Assembly (NCBI GenBank): GCA_026984375.1
Contig: JALSSF010000179.1
Span: 1 to 36,989 of the forward strand
From: Methylothermaceae bacterium
GTDB lineage: Bacteria; Pseudomonadota; Gammaproteobacteria; Methylococcales; Methylothermaceae
DNA length: 36,989 nucleotides
Reading direction: 5' to 3'
Part shown: in pieces, positions 26,491-36,309 of the stretch
Position numbering within the stretch: the first letter of the stretch is position 1
How the letters are laid out: each line of letters opens with the position of its first letter
Notes under the pieces: model-generated
Told to the model about the DNA's origin: nothing
The model's database searches: none
Seen by the model: the letters and a program-made list of their open reading frames with translations, nothing else
Translations under genes and position numbers: made by a program

Positions 26491-27129
26491 ATGTTGTTTT
26501 TGTTCAAAGCCTTCGTCAGTTTGCTGATCGTGGTCAATCCGATCGACAGTCTGACCTATTACTTCGCCCTCACCGCCGACCGTCCTCTCGATGAGCGCCA
26601 GGCCATCGCCCGGGTGGCGACGTTGGCGGCGACGGCTTTTCTGCTGGCGGCCATTTGGCTGGGGGAACTGGTCCTGGAAATTTTCGGCATCGGCATCGGG
26701 GCGTTCGAAGTGGGCGGCGGTTTGATCTTGCTGTTGATGGCCATTTCGATGCTGCAGGCCCGCCCTAGTGCCATGGCGCGGACCCGGGCCGAGGAAGAGG
26801 AGGCGGCTGAGCTGGAAAATATCGCCGTGGTACCTTTGGCCATGCCCCTGATCGTGGGGCCGGGTGTGATCAGCATGGCCATCCTGTTGGCGGACGAGGC
26901 CGGCGGTTTCCTGGGGCGGGTCGCGTTGTCCGTCATCGCAGTGCTGGTGATGGGAATCCTCTGGTGGTTGCTGAAAAAGGCCGAACCGGTCGCCGATTTC
27001 CTCGGCGTCACCGGTGCCAACATTCTGCTGCGGGTCGCCGGTTTGATTCTGGCCGGGATCGCGGTGCAGATCATCGCCAATGGCCTGGTCACCCTGTTTC
27101 CGGGACTGGGGCCGGTTCAGTTGGATTGA
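26491..27129 (+). CDS. MarC family integral membrane protein
   Basis: FKAFVSLLIVVNPIDSLTYYFALT...NIAVVPLAMPLIVGPGVIS...ANILLRVAGLILAGIAVQIIANGL. Confidence 0.9.
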   Translation: MLFLFKAFVSLLIVVNPIDSLTYYFALTADRPLDERQAIARVATLAATAFLLAAIWLGELVLEIFGIGIGAFEVGGGLILLLMAISMLQARPSAMARTRAEEEEAAELENIAVVPLAMPLIVGPGVISMAILLADEAGGFLGRVALSVIAVLVMGILWWLLKKAEPVADFLGVTGANILLRVAGLILAGIAVQIIANGLVTLFPGLGPVQLD

Positions 27130-28274
27130 GGCCGCCGGGCCAACACCGCCAAAACGGCCGCCGAGACGGCCGTGATGGTAGCGGCGCACAGGAAGGCCGC
27201 GGCGTGTCCCCGCCATTGCCACAGAGCGCCGAACAGCAACCCGCCGGGCAGCGCCGCCAGGCCTATCGTCATGTGGTACAGGCCGAAGGCGGTGGCCCGA
27301 AGGCGGGGAGGGGCGTCATCGCCGATCAGCGCCCGTTCCGGACCCTCGGTCAGCGCCAGGCTGGCGGCATAGCCGAGAAACAGTCCCCAGGTCAGCCACG
27401 GGGCGTCACCGGCGGTCGCCAGGGCGATCAACAGGGCCGTGCGGGCGCCCCAGCCGAAAAGCAGGACCGGCAGCCGGCCGGTGCGGTCCGACAGCTCACC
27501 CCCCAGCAGCGCGATCGGGGTCTTGACCGCACTGGCGCCGGCCCACAGCAGGGGTGCCCAGGCGGTCGCCAACCCCCTTTCGCTGGCCCAGAGGATCACG
27601 AACGTTTCCGGAGCGGCGGCCAGTGACAGGCCGCCGGCCGCCAGGATCAGCCCCTTCAGGCGGGCGTCCAGGCTCCGCCAGCGGAGCGGGGGTGGCGGCG
27701 TGACCGGCGGCCGCGCCGGTTCGCGGACCCCCAGGGCCAACAGCAGCAGGACGCAGACGCCCGGGATCGCCGACCATAGGAAAACCTGCCGCATCGGCAG
27801 GTGGTGTTGCAGCAGGGCGAAGGCCAGCAGCGGTCCCAGGACGGCGCCGGCATTGTCCAAAGCACGGTGAAGGCCGAAGGCCCGTCCCCTGAGTTCGGGT
27901 GGGGTGGTATGAGCGATCAGGGCGTCGCGGGGGGCGGTGCGGATGCCCTTGCCCACCCGGTCGAGAAAGCGCAGTGCCAACACCCAGACCCAGGTTCCGG
28001 CCAGTCCGATCAACGGCCGGCAGAAGTTGGACAGGGTGTAGCCCGCCAGCACCAGGGGTTTGTGGCGCCAGCCCCGGTCGGCCAGTCTGCCGGAGACGAT
28101 CTTCAGAAAGCTGGCGCTGGCCTCGGCGACCCCTTCCACCAGCCCGAGGGCGGCGGGTCCCGCTCCCAGCACCCCCGTCAGGAACAGGGGCAACAGCGGG
28201 GTGATCATCTCGCTGGCGGCGTCGTTGAGGAACGATACCAGGCTGAGGACGATGACGGTGCGCGGCAGTCCCAT
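27117..28274 (-). CDS. MFS transporter
   Basis: About 12 TMs; FLNDAASEMITPLLPLFLTGVLGAGPAALGLVEGVAEASASFLKIVSGRLADR; DRVGKGIRTAPRDALI. Confidence 0.9.
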   Translation of the reverse strand: MGLPRTVIVLSLVSFLNDAASEMITPLLPLFLTGVLGAGPAALGLVEGVAEASASFLKIVSGRLADRGWRHKPLVLAGYTLSNFCRPLIGLAGTWVWVLALRFLDRVGKGIRTAPRDALIAHTTPPELRGRAFGLHRALDNAGAVLGPLLAFALLQHHLPMRQVFLWSAIPGVCVLLLLALGVREPARPPVTPPPPLRWRSLDARLKGLILAAGGLSLAAAPETFVILWASERGLATAWAPLLWAGASAVKTPIALLGGELSDRTGRLPVLLFGWGARTALLIALATAGDAPWLTWGLFLGYAASLALTEGPERALIGDDAPPRLRATAFGLYHMTIGLAALPGGLLFGALWQWRGHAAAFLCAATITAVSAAVLAVLARRPQSN

Positions 28275-28280
28275 GGCGGA

Positions 28281-29546
28281 TCAACATCTGCCCGCTTCAC
28301 AGCATTGGGACACCAGGGGACAGAGGCGTTTGCGCAGTACGGTGAAGGAAAAGTGGCGCCGGGCCAGGCGGTAGTTGGTCTCCACCATCGCCCTGGCCTT
28401 TTCCGGATGGTCCAGCAGTTCCCGGACCGCCCTCACGATGCCGTTGTCGATGAAGTCGTCGAAGGCGATCACCTGGAAGCCCTTGGGCTGAATGTCGGTT
28501 TTGAAGGTCTCGTAGCGGCTCATCAGCAAGGGTTTGCGATAGTAGATCGCTTCCAGGAAGGCGTTGCCGAATCCTTCCAGCGTGGAAGGGTAGGTCACCA
28601 GGTCGGCCTGATGATAGGCGTCGGCGAGGGAGAAGATCGGGCGGCCGTCGGCCGTGGTGCCGCGGCGGTGGTTGAAACGCTCGGCGGCGAACAGGACACG
28701 TACCCCCAGGAGCTCGGCGTATTCCGCCAGATAGCGGCGGTAGGCGTCGCCCTCGTCGCCGCTGGAATGGGTGATCAGCAGGCAGCAGGGGCGCTCCAGT
28801 TTGCGGGCCAGTTCGATGGCGCGTTCGATGCGCTTGCGTGGCACGATGCGGGTCGGCTGCAGCAGGAGGACCTCGTCCCCGCCGATGCCCAGTTCCGGCC
28901 GCAGGGTGGCGGTGATCTCGTCGGGCTGGGGCGGCGGGGTCTCGAAGGGCATCACGTTGGGAATCAGCGCCGAACGCATTCCGGTGCGCAGGGCGACCTG
29001 TTCGGCAGCGTAGGAGTTGATGACCACGTGCTGGAGGAAGGACATGGCTGGGGGAAAGGCTGCCTTGAGATAATCCTCGGCGGCATGGAGGGCGTAGCGG
29101 GGCCGCTCCCAGTAGAAATCGTGATGGTGGGCGATGGTGGGAATGCGGGTCTCGGTGATGTACTCGGTCAGGGCCAGGCCCAGGGGGACGTTCATGGGCA
29201 GGGACAGGGCGTTTTCGACGATCAGCAGATCGATCCCGAAGCGTTCCACGAAGCAGCGCACGTGCTGTTTGAGACGGCGGCGCAGGGCGGCGACGGTTTC
29301 CGAGGTCACCGGGGTGCGGTAGATGTCGTCGAACAGATCCTGATTGATGCGCGCGATCAGGGGGTGTTTGAAATGGGCCTCGGGCACCGCATAGCTGAGC
29401 TGGGCCGGCCGGTCCAGCTCCCCGGCGAAATAGAAGCATCGATGCCCCGCCTCTTCGAGAACCTGGGACCACTTGGCCGATTCCAGCGAGACGCCGTCGG
29501 TACCGGCCAGGCGGGTGGAGATGAAACCGATGTGCAGCTTGGCCAT
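28281..29546 (-). CDS. Glycosyltransferase, GT4-like (GT-B fold)
   Basis: LLQPTRIVPRKRIERAIELARKL; ADLVTYPSTLEGFGNAFLEAIYYRKPLLMSRY. Confidence 0.87.
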   Translation of the reverse strand: MAKLHIGFISTRLAGTDGVSLESAKWSQVLEEAGHRCFYFAGELDRPAQLSYAVPEAHFKHPLIARINQDLFDDIYRTPVTSETVAALRRRLKQHVRCFVERFGIDLLIVENALSLPMNVPLGLALTEYITETRIPTIAHHHDFYWERPRYALHAAEDYLKAAFPPAMSFLQHVVINSYAAEQVALRTGMRSALIPNVMPFETPPPQPDEITATLRPELGIGGDEVLLLQPTRIVPRKRIERAIELARKLERPCCLLITHSSGDEGDAYRRYLAEYAELLGVRVLFAAERFNHRRGTTADGRPIFSLADAYHQADLVTYPSTLEGFGNAFLEAIYYRKPLLMSRYETFKTDIQPKGFQVIAFDDFIDNGIVRAVRELLDHPEKARAMVETNYRLARRHFSFTVLRKRLCPLVSQCCEAGRC

Positions 29547-29721
29547 GGATCCGTCCCGGAATTTTTCTCCATTTTAGCCCAGGCGGGCGGTGGATTTTGA
29601 AGTGGGAAAAATCCCAAGGCGGTTTGGATGTCAGCCGCGGTGCGATCGCGCTATCATAACCGAACCCCGAACTTGGGTACTTGGATGGGATTTGACTTCA
29701 CCGAATTGTGGTGACGGAACG

Positions 29722-30762
29722 ATGCAATACCGCAAGCTGGGCACCTCCGATCTCGAGGTCAGCGTCATCTGCCTGGGCACCATGACCTGGGGGGAGCAGA
29801 ACAGCGAGGCCGAAGCGTTCGAGCAGCTGGACTATGCGGTGGCCCAGGGGGTCAACTTCATCGACACCGCCGAACTCTATCCCATCCCCCCCTCGGAGCG
29901 CACCTACGGCCGCACCGAGACCATCATCGGCAACTGGCTGAAAAAACGGGGGCGGCGCGACGATCTGGTGCTGGCCACCAAGGTGGCGGGCAACACCAGG
30001 GGCTGGGTGCGTTACATCCGCGGCGGTCCCCGTCTCGATCGCCGGCAGATCCATCAGGCCATCGACGCCAGTCTGAAACGGCTTCAGACCGATTATGTGG
30101 ACCTCTACCAGGTCCACTGGCCCGCCCGTACCGTCAACAAGTTCGGCGAACGGGGCCTTTGCCGGATCGAGGCGGAGACGGTGGAATCCATCGGCGAAAC
30201 CCTGGAAGCCCTCGACCAGTTGGTCCGTGCGGGCAAGGTCCGCTACATCGGGATTTCCAACGAGACCCCCTGGGGTCTGATGCAGTACCTGGTGCTGGCG
30301 GAAAAATATGGCTGGGCCCGGGTCCAGTCGATCCAGAATCCCTACAATCTGCTCAACCGTCTGTTCGAGGTGGGGCTCGCGGAAATGTCCCTGCGCGAAC
30401 GGGTGGGGCTGTTGGCCTATTCCCCCCTGGGATTCGGGGTGTTGAGCGGCAAGTACCTGGACGGGAGCGCCGCCCCCGGTGCCCGGCTCAATCGGTTTTC
30501 CGAATACCGCCGCTATTCGGGAGAGAACGCGGTCCGGGCGACCCAGGAATACGTCGCTCTGGCCCGGCGCCACGGCCTGAGCCCGGCCCAGATGGCGCTG
30601 GCCTTCGTCAACTCCCGTCCGTTCGTGACCGCCAACATCATCGGCGCCACCACCCTGGCGCAACTGCGGGAGAACATCGCCAGCGTCGACCTGGTCCTGC
30701 CGGAGGAGGTCGTGGCCGGCATCGAGGCCATTCACGACCGTATTCCCGATCCCGCCCCCTGA
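29722..30762 (+). CDS. Aldo/keto reductase (Tas-like)
   Basis: Start MQYRKLGTSDLEVSVICLGTMTWGEQNSEAEAF at 29722; NFIDTAELYP; VDLYQVHWP; GLLAYSPLGFGVLSGKYL. Confidence 0.93.
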   Translation: MQYRKLGTSDLEVSVICLGTMTWGEQNSEAEAFEQLDYAVAQGVNFIDTAELYPIPPSERTYGRTETIIGNWLKKRGRRDDLVLATKVAGNTRGWVRYIRGGPRLDRRQIHQAIDASLKRLQTDYVDLYQVHWPARTVNKFGERGLCRIEAETVESIGETLEALDQLVRAGKVRYIGISNETPWGLMQYLVLAEKYGWARVQSIQNPYNLLNRLFEVGLAEMSLRERVGLLAYSPLGFGVLSGKYLDGSAAPGARLNRFSEYRRYSGENAVRATQEYVALARRHGLSPAQMALAFVNSRPFVTANIIGATTLAQLRENIASVDLVLPEEVVAGIEAIHDRIPDPAP

Positions 30763-30968
30763 AACCGGCTTGTCGGCGATTACCGGGAGAGTCTGTCGGC
30801 CGCCAGGGGGGTGGAGCCGGGCCTGAATTGACGGCCGAATTTCGGTCCGGCAGCCCCTTCGACTTTCAGGCAGTCCGGGCGTTTCTGCTATCATAAACGG
30901 CTTTGCAGGTCGCCTTCGCCGTTGGTGGCGAAGCGCATGCCGTCGATCCACGCTGTTTCCGTGATTCC

Positions 30969-32210
30969 ATGACCATTGACCGCCGCTATTGGCCCTGGGG
31001 GATCCTGTTGCTCGGGGTGACGGTGTTCGTCGTCCTGGTGGCCACCCGTCCCCGGCAGCCGGCCCCGGCCGTTCGGCCCCGGGTATGGCAGGTGGAGGCG
31101 ATCGCGGTGCAGCCCCGCCGTCTCCATCCGGTGCTGACCCTCTACGGCCGGGTCGAGGCCCCCGCCCTGATGCGGGCCACCGCACCGGCGGCCAGTCAGG
31201 TGACCGAGGTGCGGGTTCGGGAAGGCGAAACGGTGAGGCCTGGGCAGTTGCTGGTCGCCCTGGATCCGAGGGATTTCCGTCCCGGCGTCCGGCAGGCCAG
31301 GGCGGCGGTGACGGAACTGGAGGCCCGCCTGGAACTGGAGCGGCAACGTTCTCGCAGCGACGTCCAGGCGTTGGTTCACGAACGCCGTCTGCTGACGTTG
31401 TTGCAGAATCAGGTGGCCCGCATGGAGAAGCTGCGACGCCGCGGGTTGGCGGCCGCGGCGGCCCTGGATCAGGCGCGCATGGAGGCGGAACGCCAGGCGA
31501 TGGCCGTCATCGCCAGGCGACTGGCGGTCGATCAGCATCCGGCCCGCCTGCGCCAGCTGGAGGCCCAGTTGGAAAAAGCCAGGGCCCGCCTGCACCAGGC
31601 CGAGGTCGCCCTGCAGCGCAGCCGGGTGACGGCACCGTTCGCCGGGGTGGTGGCCGAGGTCGCCGTGGCCGAGGGAGATATGGTGGGGGCGAGCCAGCCC
31701 CTGGTGAGCCTTTTTTCCTGGCGGGACCTGGAGGTACGGGCCAAGATCCCCGCCCCTTTTCACCGGGAAATCCGCCGCGCCGTGGAACGGGGGTATCGGC
31801 TCCGGGCGGAAGGAAAAAGCCTGGGCCTGGGGATTCGGCTGCGTCTGGAGCGCCTGGCCGGCCGGGCGGAGGCGGGGGGGATCGACGCCTTCTTCCGGGT
31901 CACCGAAGGGGCCCGGCGGCTGCGCCTGGAACTGCCGGTCACGGTGCGGCTGCAGCGGCCGGCGCGTGACCACGCGGTCGCGGTGCCCTATACGGCGCTG
32001 TACGGTTCCCGGCGGATCTACCGCATCGTCGACGGCCGGCTGCAATCGCTGACGGTGGAGCCGTTGGGGGATTATCCTCACGACGGCCGGAGCTGGCTGC
32101 TGGTCCACAGTCCGGAACTGCGCCCGGGGGACCGGATTCTGATCACTCATCTGCCCAACGCCGCCGACGGTCTGGCGGTGAAGGCTCGGCTGGTGGAGGC
32201 GGTTTCTTGA
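30969..32210 (+). CDS. RND efflux membrane fusion protein (HlyD-like)
   Basis: Start MTIDRRYWPWGILLLGV; APAASQVTEVRVREGETVRPGQLLVALDPRDF; SRVTAPFAGVVAEVAVAEGDMVGASQPLVSL. Confidence 0.92.
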   Translation: MTIDRRYWPWGILLLGVTVFVVLVATRPRQPAPAVRPRVWQVEAIAVQPRRLHPVLTLYGRVEAPALMRATAPAASQVTEVRVREGETVRPGQLLVALDPRDFRPGVRQARAAVTELEARLELERQRSRSDVQALVHERRLLTLLQNQVARMEKLRRRGLAAAAALDQARMEAERQAMAVIARRLAVDQHPARLRQLEAQLEKARARLHQAEVALQRSRVTAPFAGVVAEVAVAEGDMVGASQPLVSLFSWRDLEVRAKIPAPFHREIRRAVERGYRLRAEGKSLGLGIRLRLERLAGRAEAGGIDAFFRVTEGARRLRLELPVTVRLQRPARDHAVAVPYTALYGSRRIYRIVDGRLQSLTVEPLGDYPHDGRSWLLVHSPELRPGDRILITHLPNAADGLAVKARLVEAVS

Positions 32211-35200
32211 CTCCGGAACGCGGCTGGATCGTCTTTTTCATCCGCCATCCGGTCGCCGCCAATCTGGTCATGGTGCTGATGATCATCGGCGGCCTCTTCG
32301 CCCTGGACCGGCTCCGGGTGCAGTTCTTTCCCAATTTCCAGCTCGATATCATCCGGGTGCGGGTCGACTGGCCCGGTGCCAGCGCCGAAGACGTGGAGCG
32401 CAGTCTCACCACCCCTCTGGAGCAGCAGCTGAAGACCGTGGACGACCTGCGCCGCATGACCTCCACGTCCAGCGAGGGGCATTGCGCCATCACCCTCCAG
32501 TTCCGGGAAGGCACCGACATCCTGCTTGCGCTGGCCCAGGTGCGCCAGCGGGTTGACGAGTTCCGCAACCTGCCCGCCGGGGCCGAGGACCCCGAGGTGG
32601 TGCATCTCGCCCGCCACGAACTGGTGGCCAAGCTGCTCCTTTCCGGGCCTTCGCTGGAGGTGTTGCGGCCGCTGGCCCACCGTTTCGAGCGCGAATTGCT
32701 CCACCGGGGCATCGACAAGGTCGATCTGGTCGGGTTGCCGGAAGAGGAAATCGCCATCGAGCTGGACCCGGCCACCCTCGACGCTCTGGGGGCCGATCTG
32801 GACCGGGTCGCCGAACGCATCGGGCGCTTCAGCCGCGACGTTCCCGCCGGCAGCTTCGGCGACCGGGAGAACCAGAAATTGGTGCGGGTGCTTGAGCAGC
32901 GCCGCACCCCCTGGGCGTTCGGCAAGATTCCCCTGACCGCCGGGGACGAGCGTATCGAGCTGGGTTCGGTGGCCGCCATCGAGCGCAAACCCCGCAAGGG
33001 CGGTGTCGAACTGGTGTTCCGGGAACGCCCGGCCGTCGAACTCCAGATCCGCCGTGCCGAACACGGCGACGCCTTCGAGGCGGCGGCGGTCTTCACCCAG
33101 TGGCTAGCCGAAACCCGTCCCACCCTGCCGCCGGGGGTCGAACTCCACGTCTACCAGCCCACCTGGCAGCTCATCAAGGAGCGTATCGAACTGTTGCTCA
33201 GGAACGGTTTCGGCGGCCTGATCCTGGTGGTGGCCATTCTCTACGTCTTTTTGAGCTCCCGGGTGGCCTTCTGGGTGGCCGTCGGCATTCCGGTGTCCTT
33301 CATGGCCACCCTGCTGATTCTGTGGTTGGCCGGCGGCAGCATCAACATGATCAGCCTGTTCGGCCTGATCATGGCGTTGGGGATCATCGTCGACGACGCC
33401 ATCGTGGTGGGGGAGGACGCCCTGGCCCATTATCAAATGGGGGAGTCGCCTGTGGCGGCGGCCACCGGCGGCGCCCGGCGCATGTTGGCTCCGGTTTTGG
33501 CCTCCTCTCTCACCACCATCGCCGCCTTCCTTCCCCTGATGCTGGTTTCCGGTTCCACCGGCAAGATCCTGTTCGCCATTCCCCTGGTGGTGATCGCCGT
33601 CATCGCCGCTTCCCTGATCGAAAGCTTCTGGGTGCTGCCGGCCCATCTGCGTCACGCCTTCGAGAAGATGGACGTGCACCGGGAAAGCCGGCTGCGCCGG
33701 CGTTTCGACGTGGCGTTCCGCCGTTTCCGGGAGCGGCGCTTCCGCCCGCTGGTCCGGGCCTGTTTGCGACATCGCGGCGTGACCCTGGCGGCGGCCATCG
33801 CGCTGCTGATCGCCGTTCTCGGTCTGGTGGCGGGCGGCCGGGTGCCGTTCGTCTTTTTCACCGCCCCCGAGGCCGACATTCTCTACGCTACCGTGGCGTT
33901 CGTTCCAGGAACTCCCAGGGAACGGGTGGCGCGCTATCTCCAGACCCTGGAAGCGGCCCTGCACCGGGCCGAGCGCCGCTTGTCACCCGACCGTCCCCTG
34001 GTGCGTACCGCCATCCGCATTCACGGGCGGGCCCTGTCGGGATCGGGGGCCTTGCAGCAGCAGGGAGATCATCTGGGGGCGATGGTCGTCGAACTGATTC
34101 CCTCGGAACGGCGCGCGGTGCGCAGCTGGCAGGTGATCGAGGCCTGGCGCAGGATGATTCCCCCTGCGGCCGGTCTGGACAACCTGATTCTTATGGCCCG
34201 TCAGGTGGGGCCGCCGGGAAGGGACGTGAGTGTGCGCCTGATCGGTGACGATCCCCAGCGCCTGAAACAGGCCGCCCTGGAACTGGTCGGGGTGATGAAG
34301 CAGATCCCCGGTCTGAGCGACGTGACCGAAGACCTGCCCTACGGGCGCGAGCAGTGGATTTATCACCTGACCCCGGTAGGGGAGATGCTGGGGCTGACGC
34401 CGGCTGAACTGGGGCGTCAGCTGCGCAGTTTTTTCGCCGGGCGTCTGGTACAGATCTTCCAGGACGGCCCCGACGAAGTGGAGGTCCGGGTGCGGCTGGC
34501 GGAGCGGGAGCGGGACCATCTGGACGTGCTCGGCAAACTGCAGATCCGCCTGCCGTCCGGCGACCGGGTTCCGCTGCACTCGGTGGCGACGGCCGACACC
34601 CGGCAGGGATTCGAGATCCTGCGTCATGCCGAGGGGCGCCTGGCGGTGGAGGTTTCCGCGGACATCAACGTCCACGTCAACAAACCCGGGCGGGTGATGG
34701 AAACCCTGATGAAGGAAATTCTGCCGCGCCTGGCCGAACGCCACGGCATCGATTTCGCCCCCTCCGGCCGGGCGGAGGACCGGGCCGAGACCATCTCGGA
34801 CATGAAAAAAGGGGGGATGCTGGGACTGATTTTGATCTATCTGATCCTGGCCTGGGTGTTCGGTTCCTACGGCTGGCCTCTTATCGTGATGGCGGCGATT
34901 CCGTTCGGTCTGATCGGTGCCGTGCTCGGCCACGTGGTCATGGGAATCGATCTGACCATCTTGTCGTTGTTCGGTATCTTCGGCCTCGCCGGCATCGTGG
35001 TCAACGATTCCATCATCCTGGTCAGCTTCTATCATCAGTTGCGGCGCCGGGGACTGCCCTTGTCCCGGGCCCTGGAAGAGGCCGCCTGTCAGCGTCTGCG
35101 CGCCGTGCTGTTGACCTCCCTGACCACGGTGGCTGGTCTGCTGCCGTTGTTGTTCGAGACTTCGCTGCAGGCGCGTTTCCTGATACCCATGGCCGTTTCC

Positions 35201-35302
35201 ATCGCCTTCGGGCTGCTGTTCGCAACGGTGCTGGTGCTGTTGGTCATTCCGGCCCTGCTGGGGATTTATGAACATTGGCGCGAGCACCGGCGGGCGTGCT
35301 AG
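32207..35302 (+). CDS. RND superfamily efflux permease (AcrB/HAE family)
   Basis: 1031 aa; GWIVFFIRHPVAANLVMVLMIIGGLFALDRLRVQFFPNF; GLIMALGIIVDDAIVVGEDA; GIFGLAGIVVNDSIILV. TTG start in TTGA overlap with the fusion protein. Confidence 0.95.
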   Translation: MTPERGWIVFFIRHPVAANLVMVLMIIGGLFALDRLRVQFFPNFQLDIIRVRVDWPGASAEDVERSLTTPLEQQLKTVDDLRRMTSTSSEGHCAITLQFREGTDILLALAQVRQRVDEFRNLPAGAEDPEVVHLARHELVAKLLLSGPSLEVLRPLAHRFERELLHRGIDKVDLVGLPEEEIAIELDPATLDALGADLDRVAERIGRFSRDVPAGSFGDRENQKLVRVLEQRRTPWAFGKIPLTAGDERIELGSVAAIERKPRKGGVELVFRERPAVELQIRRAEHGDAFEAAAVFTQWLAETRPTLPPGVELHVYQPTWQLIKERIELLLRNGFGGLILVVAILYVFLSSRVAFWVAVGIPVSFMATLLILWLAGGSINMISLFGLIMALGIIVDDAIVVGEDALAHYQMGESPVAAATGGARRMLAPVLASSLTTIAAFLPLMLVSGSTGKILFAIPLVVIAVIAASLIESFWVLPAHLRHAFEKMDVHRESRLRRRFDVAFRRFRERRFRPLVRACLRHRGVTLAAAIALLIAVLGLVAGGRVPFVFFTAPEADILYATVAFVPGTPRERVARYLQTLEAALHRAERRLSPDRPLVRTAIRIHGRALSGSGALQQQGDHLGAMVVELIPSERRAVRSWQVIEAWRRMIPPAAGLDNLILMARQVGPPGRDVSVRLIGDDPQRLKQAALELVGVMKQIPGLSDVTEDLPYGREQWIYHLTPVGEMLGLTPAELGRQLRSFFAGRLVQIFQDGPDEVEVRVRLAERERDHLDVLGKLQIRLPSGDRVPLHSVATADTRQGFEILRHAEGRLAVEVSADINVHVNKPGRVMETLMKEILPRLAERHGIDFAPSGRAEDRAETISDMKKGGMLGLILIYLILAWVFGSYGWPLIVMAAIPFGLIGAVLGHVVMGIDLTILSLFGIFGLAGIVVNDSIILVSFYHQLRRRGLPLSRALEEAACQRLRAVLLTSLTTVAGLLPLLFETSLQARFLIPMAVSIAFGLLFATVLVLLVIPALLGIYEHWREHRRAC

Positions 35303-35325
35303 TCTGGACGAGTGGCAGGACTTTA

Positions 35326-36309
35326 ATGGTTGACGAAGCGAAGTTTCCCGTGACGGTTCAGGTGCAGGCTCCGGCGCGCCTGCATTTGGGTTTTCTCGAT
35401 CCCGGCGCCCATCTGGGGCGCAGCTACGGCAGCGTGGGGGTGGCCCTGGAGGGCATCGTCACCCGGGTGCGGGTTTCCGCCGCCGATGGTTTCCGGATCA
35501 GCGGATATCAGGATCGCCCGGTCCGGCTCGTCGTGGAGCGGCTGCGGGCGGCCCTCGGGCTTCCTTTGAGCGGGCACGTCCACGTCCAGGAGGCCATCCG
35601 ACCCCATGCCGGGCTGGGATCGGGGACCCAGTTGGCGCTCGCCGTCGGCACGGCTTTCTGCCGTTTTCACGGCCGCCGGCTGGAGGCGCGTGAGGTGGCC
35701 GGCATCGTCGGCAGGGGTCGGCGTTCGGGGATCGGCATCGCCGCCTTCGAACAGGGGGGCTTTCTGGTCGACGGCGGCCGGGGGGAAGCCACGGTGACGC
35801 CGCCGCTGATCGCCCGTTTTCCGGTGCCGTCCCAGTGGCGCTGGCTGTTGATCTACGATCCCGGCGCCGAAGGGCTTTCCGGAGTCCGGGAGCACGCCGC
35901 GTTCGCCCAGTTGCCACGATTTTCCCGCAGCGTCGCCGCCGATTTGTGTCATCGCCTGCTGATCCAGGGGCTGCCGGCTCTGGCGGAGGGGGACTACCGG
36001 GCTTTCTGCGAGGTGCTGGCGGTGATTCAGCGGGCCAATGGGGAATACTTCGCCCCGGCCCAGGGAGGACGCTACGCCAGTTCCCGGGTGGCCGAAGTCC
36101 TGGCCTGGCTCCGGCGCCGCCGCTGGAGCGGTCTGGGGCAGAGTTCCTGGGGGCCGACCGGATTTTGCCTGCTGCCGGATCCCGAGACGGCGGCGCGGGG
36201 GTTGCGTGCTCTGGAAGCGGCCTTCGCCGCCACCGGTTTGCGCTTTCAGGTGGTCGCCAGCCGCAACCGGGGGGCGGAAATCCTCACCCGATGCGCCCCG
36301 GATTGCTGA
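35326..36309 (+). CDS. Beta-ribofuranosylaminobenzene 5'-phosphate synthase (beta-RFAP synthase), GHMP family
   Basis: Start MVDEAKFPVTVQV; APARLHLGFLDPGAHLGRSYGSVGVAL; PHAGLGSGTQLALAVG; GRGRRSGIGIAAFEQGGFLVDGG. Confidence 0.92.
   Translation: MVDEAKFPVTVQVQAPARLHLGFLDPGAHLGRSYGSVGVALEGIVTRVRVSAADGFRISGYQDRPVRLVVERLRAALGLPLSGHVHVQEAIRPHAGLGSGTQLALAVGTAFCRFHGRRLEAREVAGIVGRGRRSGIGIAAFEQGGFLVDGGRGEATVTPPLIARFPVPSQWRWLLIYDPGAEGLSGVREHAAFAQLPRFSRSVAADLCHRLLIQGLPALAEGDYRAFCEVLAVIQRANGEYFAPAQGGRYASSRVAEVLAWLRRRRWSGLGQSSWGPTGFCLLPDPETAARGLRALEAAFAATGLRFQVVASRNRGAEILTRCAPDC

Noticed and set aside
25483-27222. 579-aa minus-strand ORF
   Set aside because: Antisense to both the pfkB-type and marC genes; no domain signal.
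27801-29600. 599-aa plus-strand ORF
   Set aside because: Antisense to the MFS and glycosyltransferase genes; G/Q/H/V-rich shadow translation.
29603-29616. TGGGA-AAAA-TCCCA short inverted repeat
   Set aside because: Only a 5-bp stem; expected by chance and no positional support.
29698-32150. Minus-strand ORFs 29698..31185 and 30891..32150
   Set aside because: Antisense to the aldo/keto reductase and membrane fusion protein; no signatures.
33104-35287. Minus-strand ORFs 33104..33964 and 33983..35287
   Set aside because: Antisense to the RND permease; H/Q/G/D-rich shadow frames.
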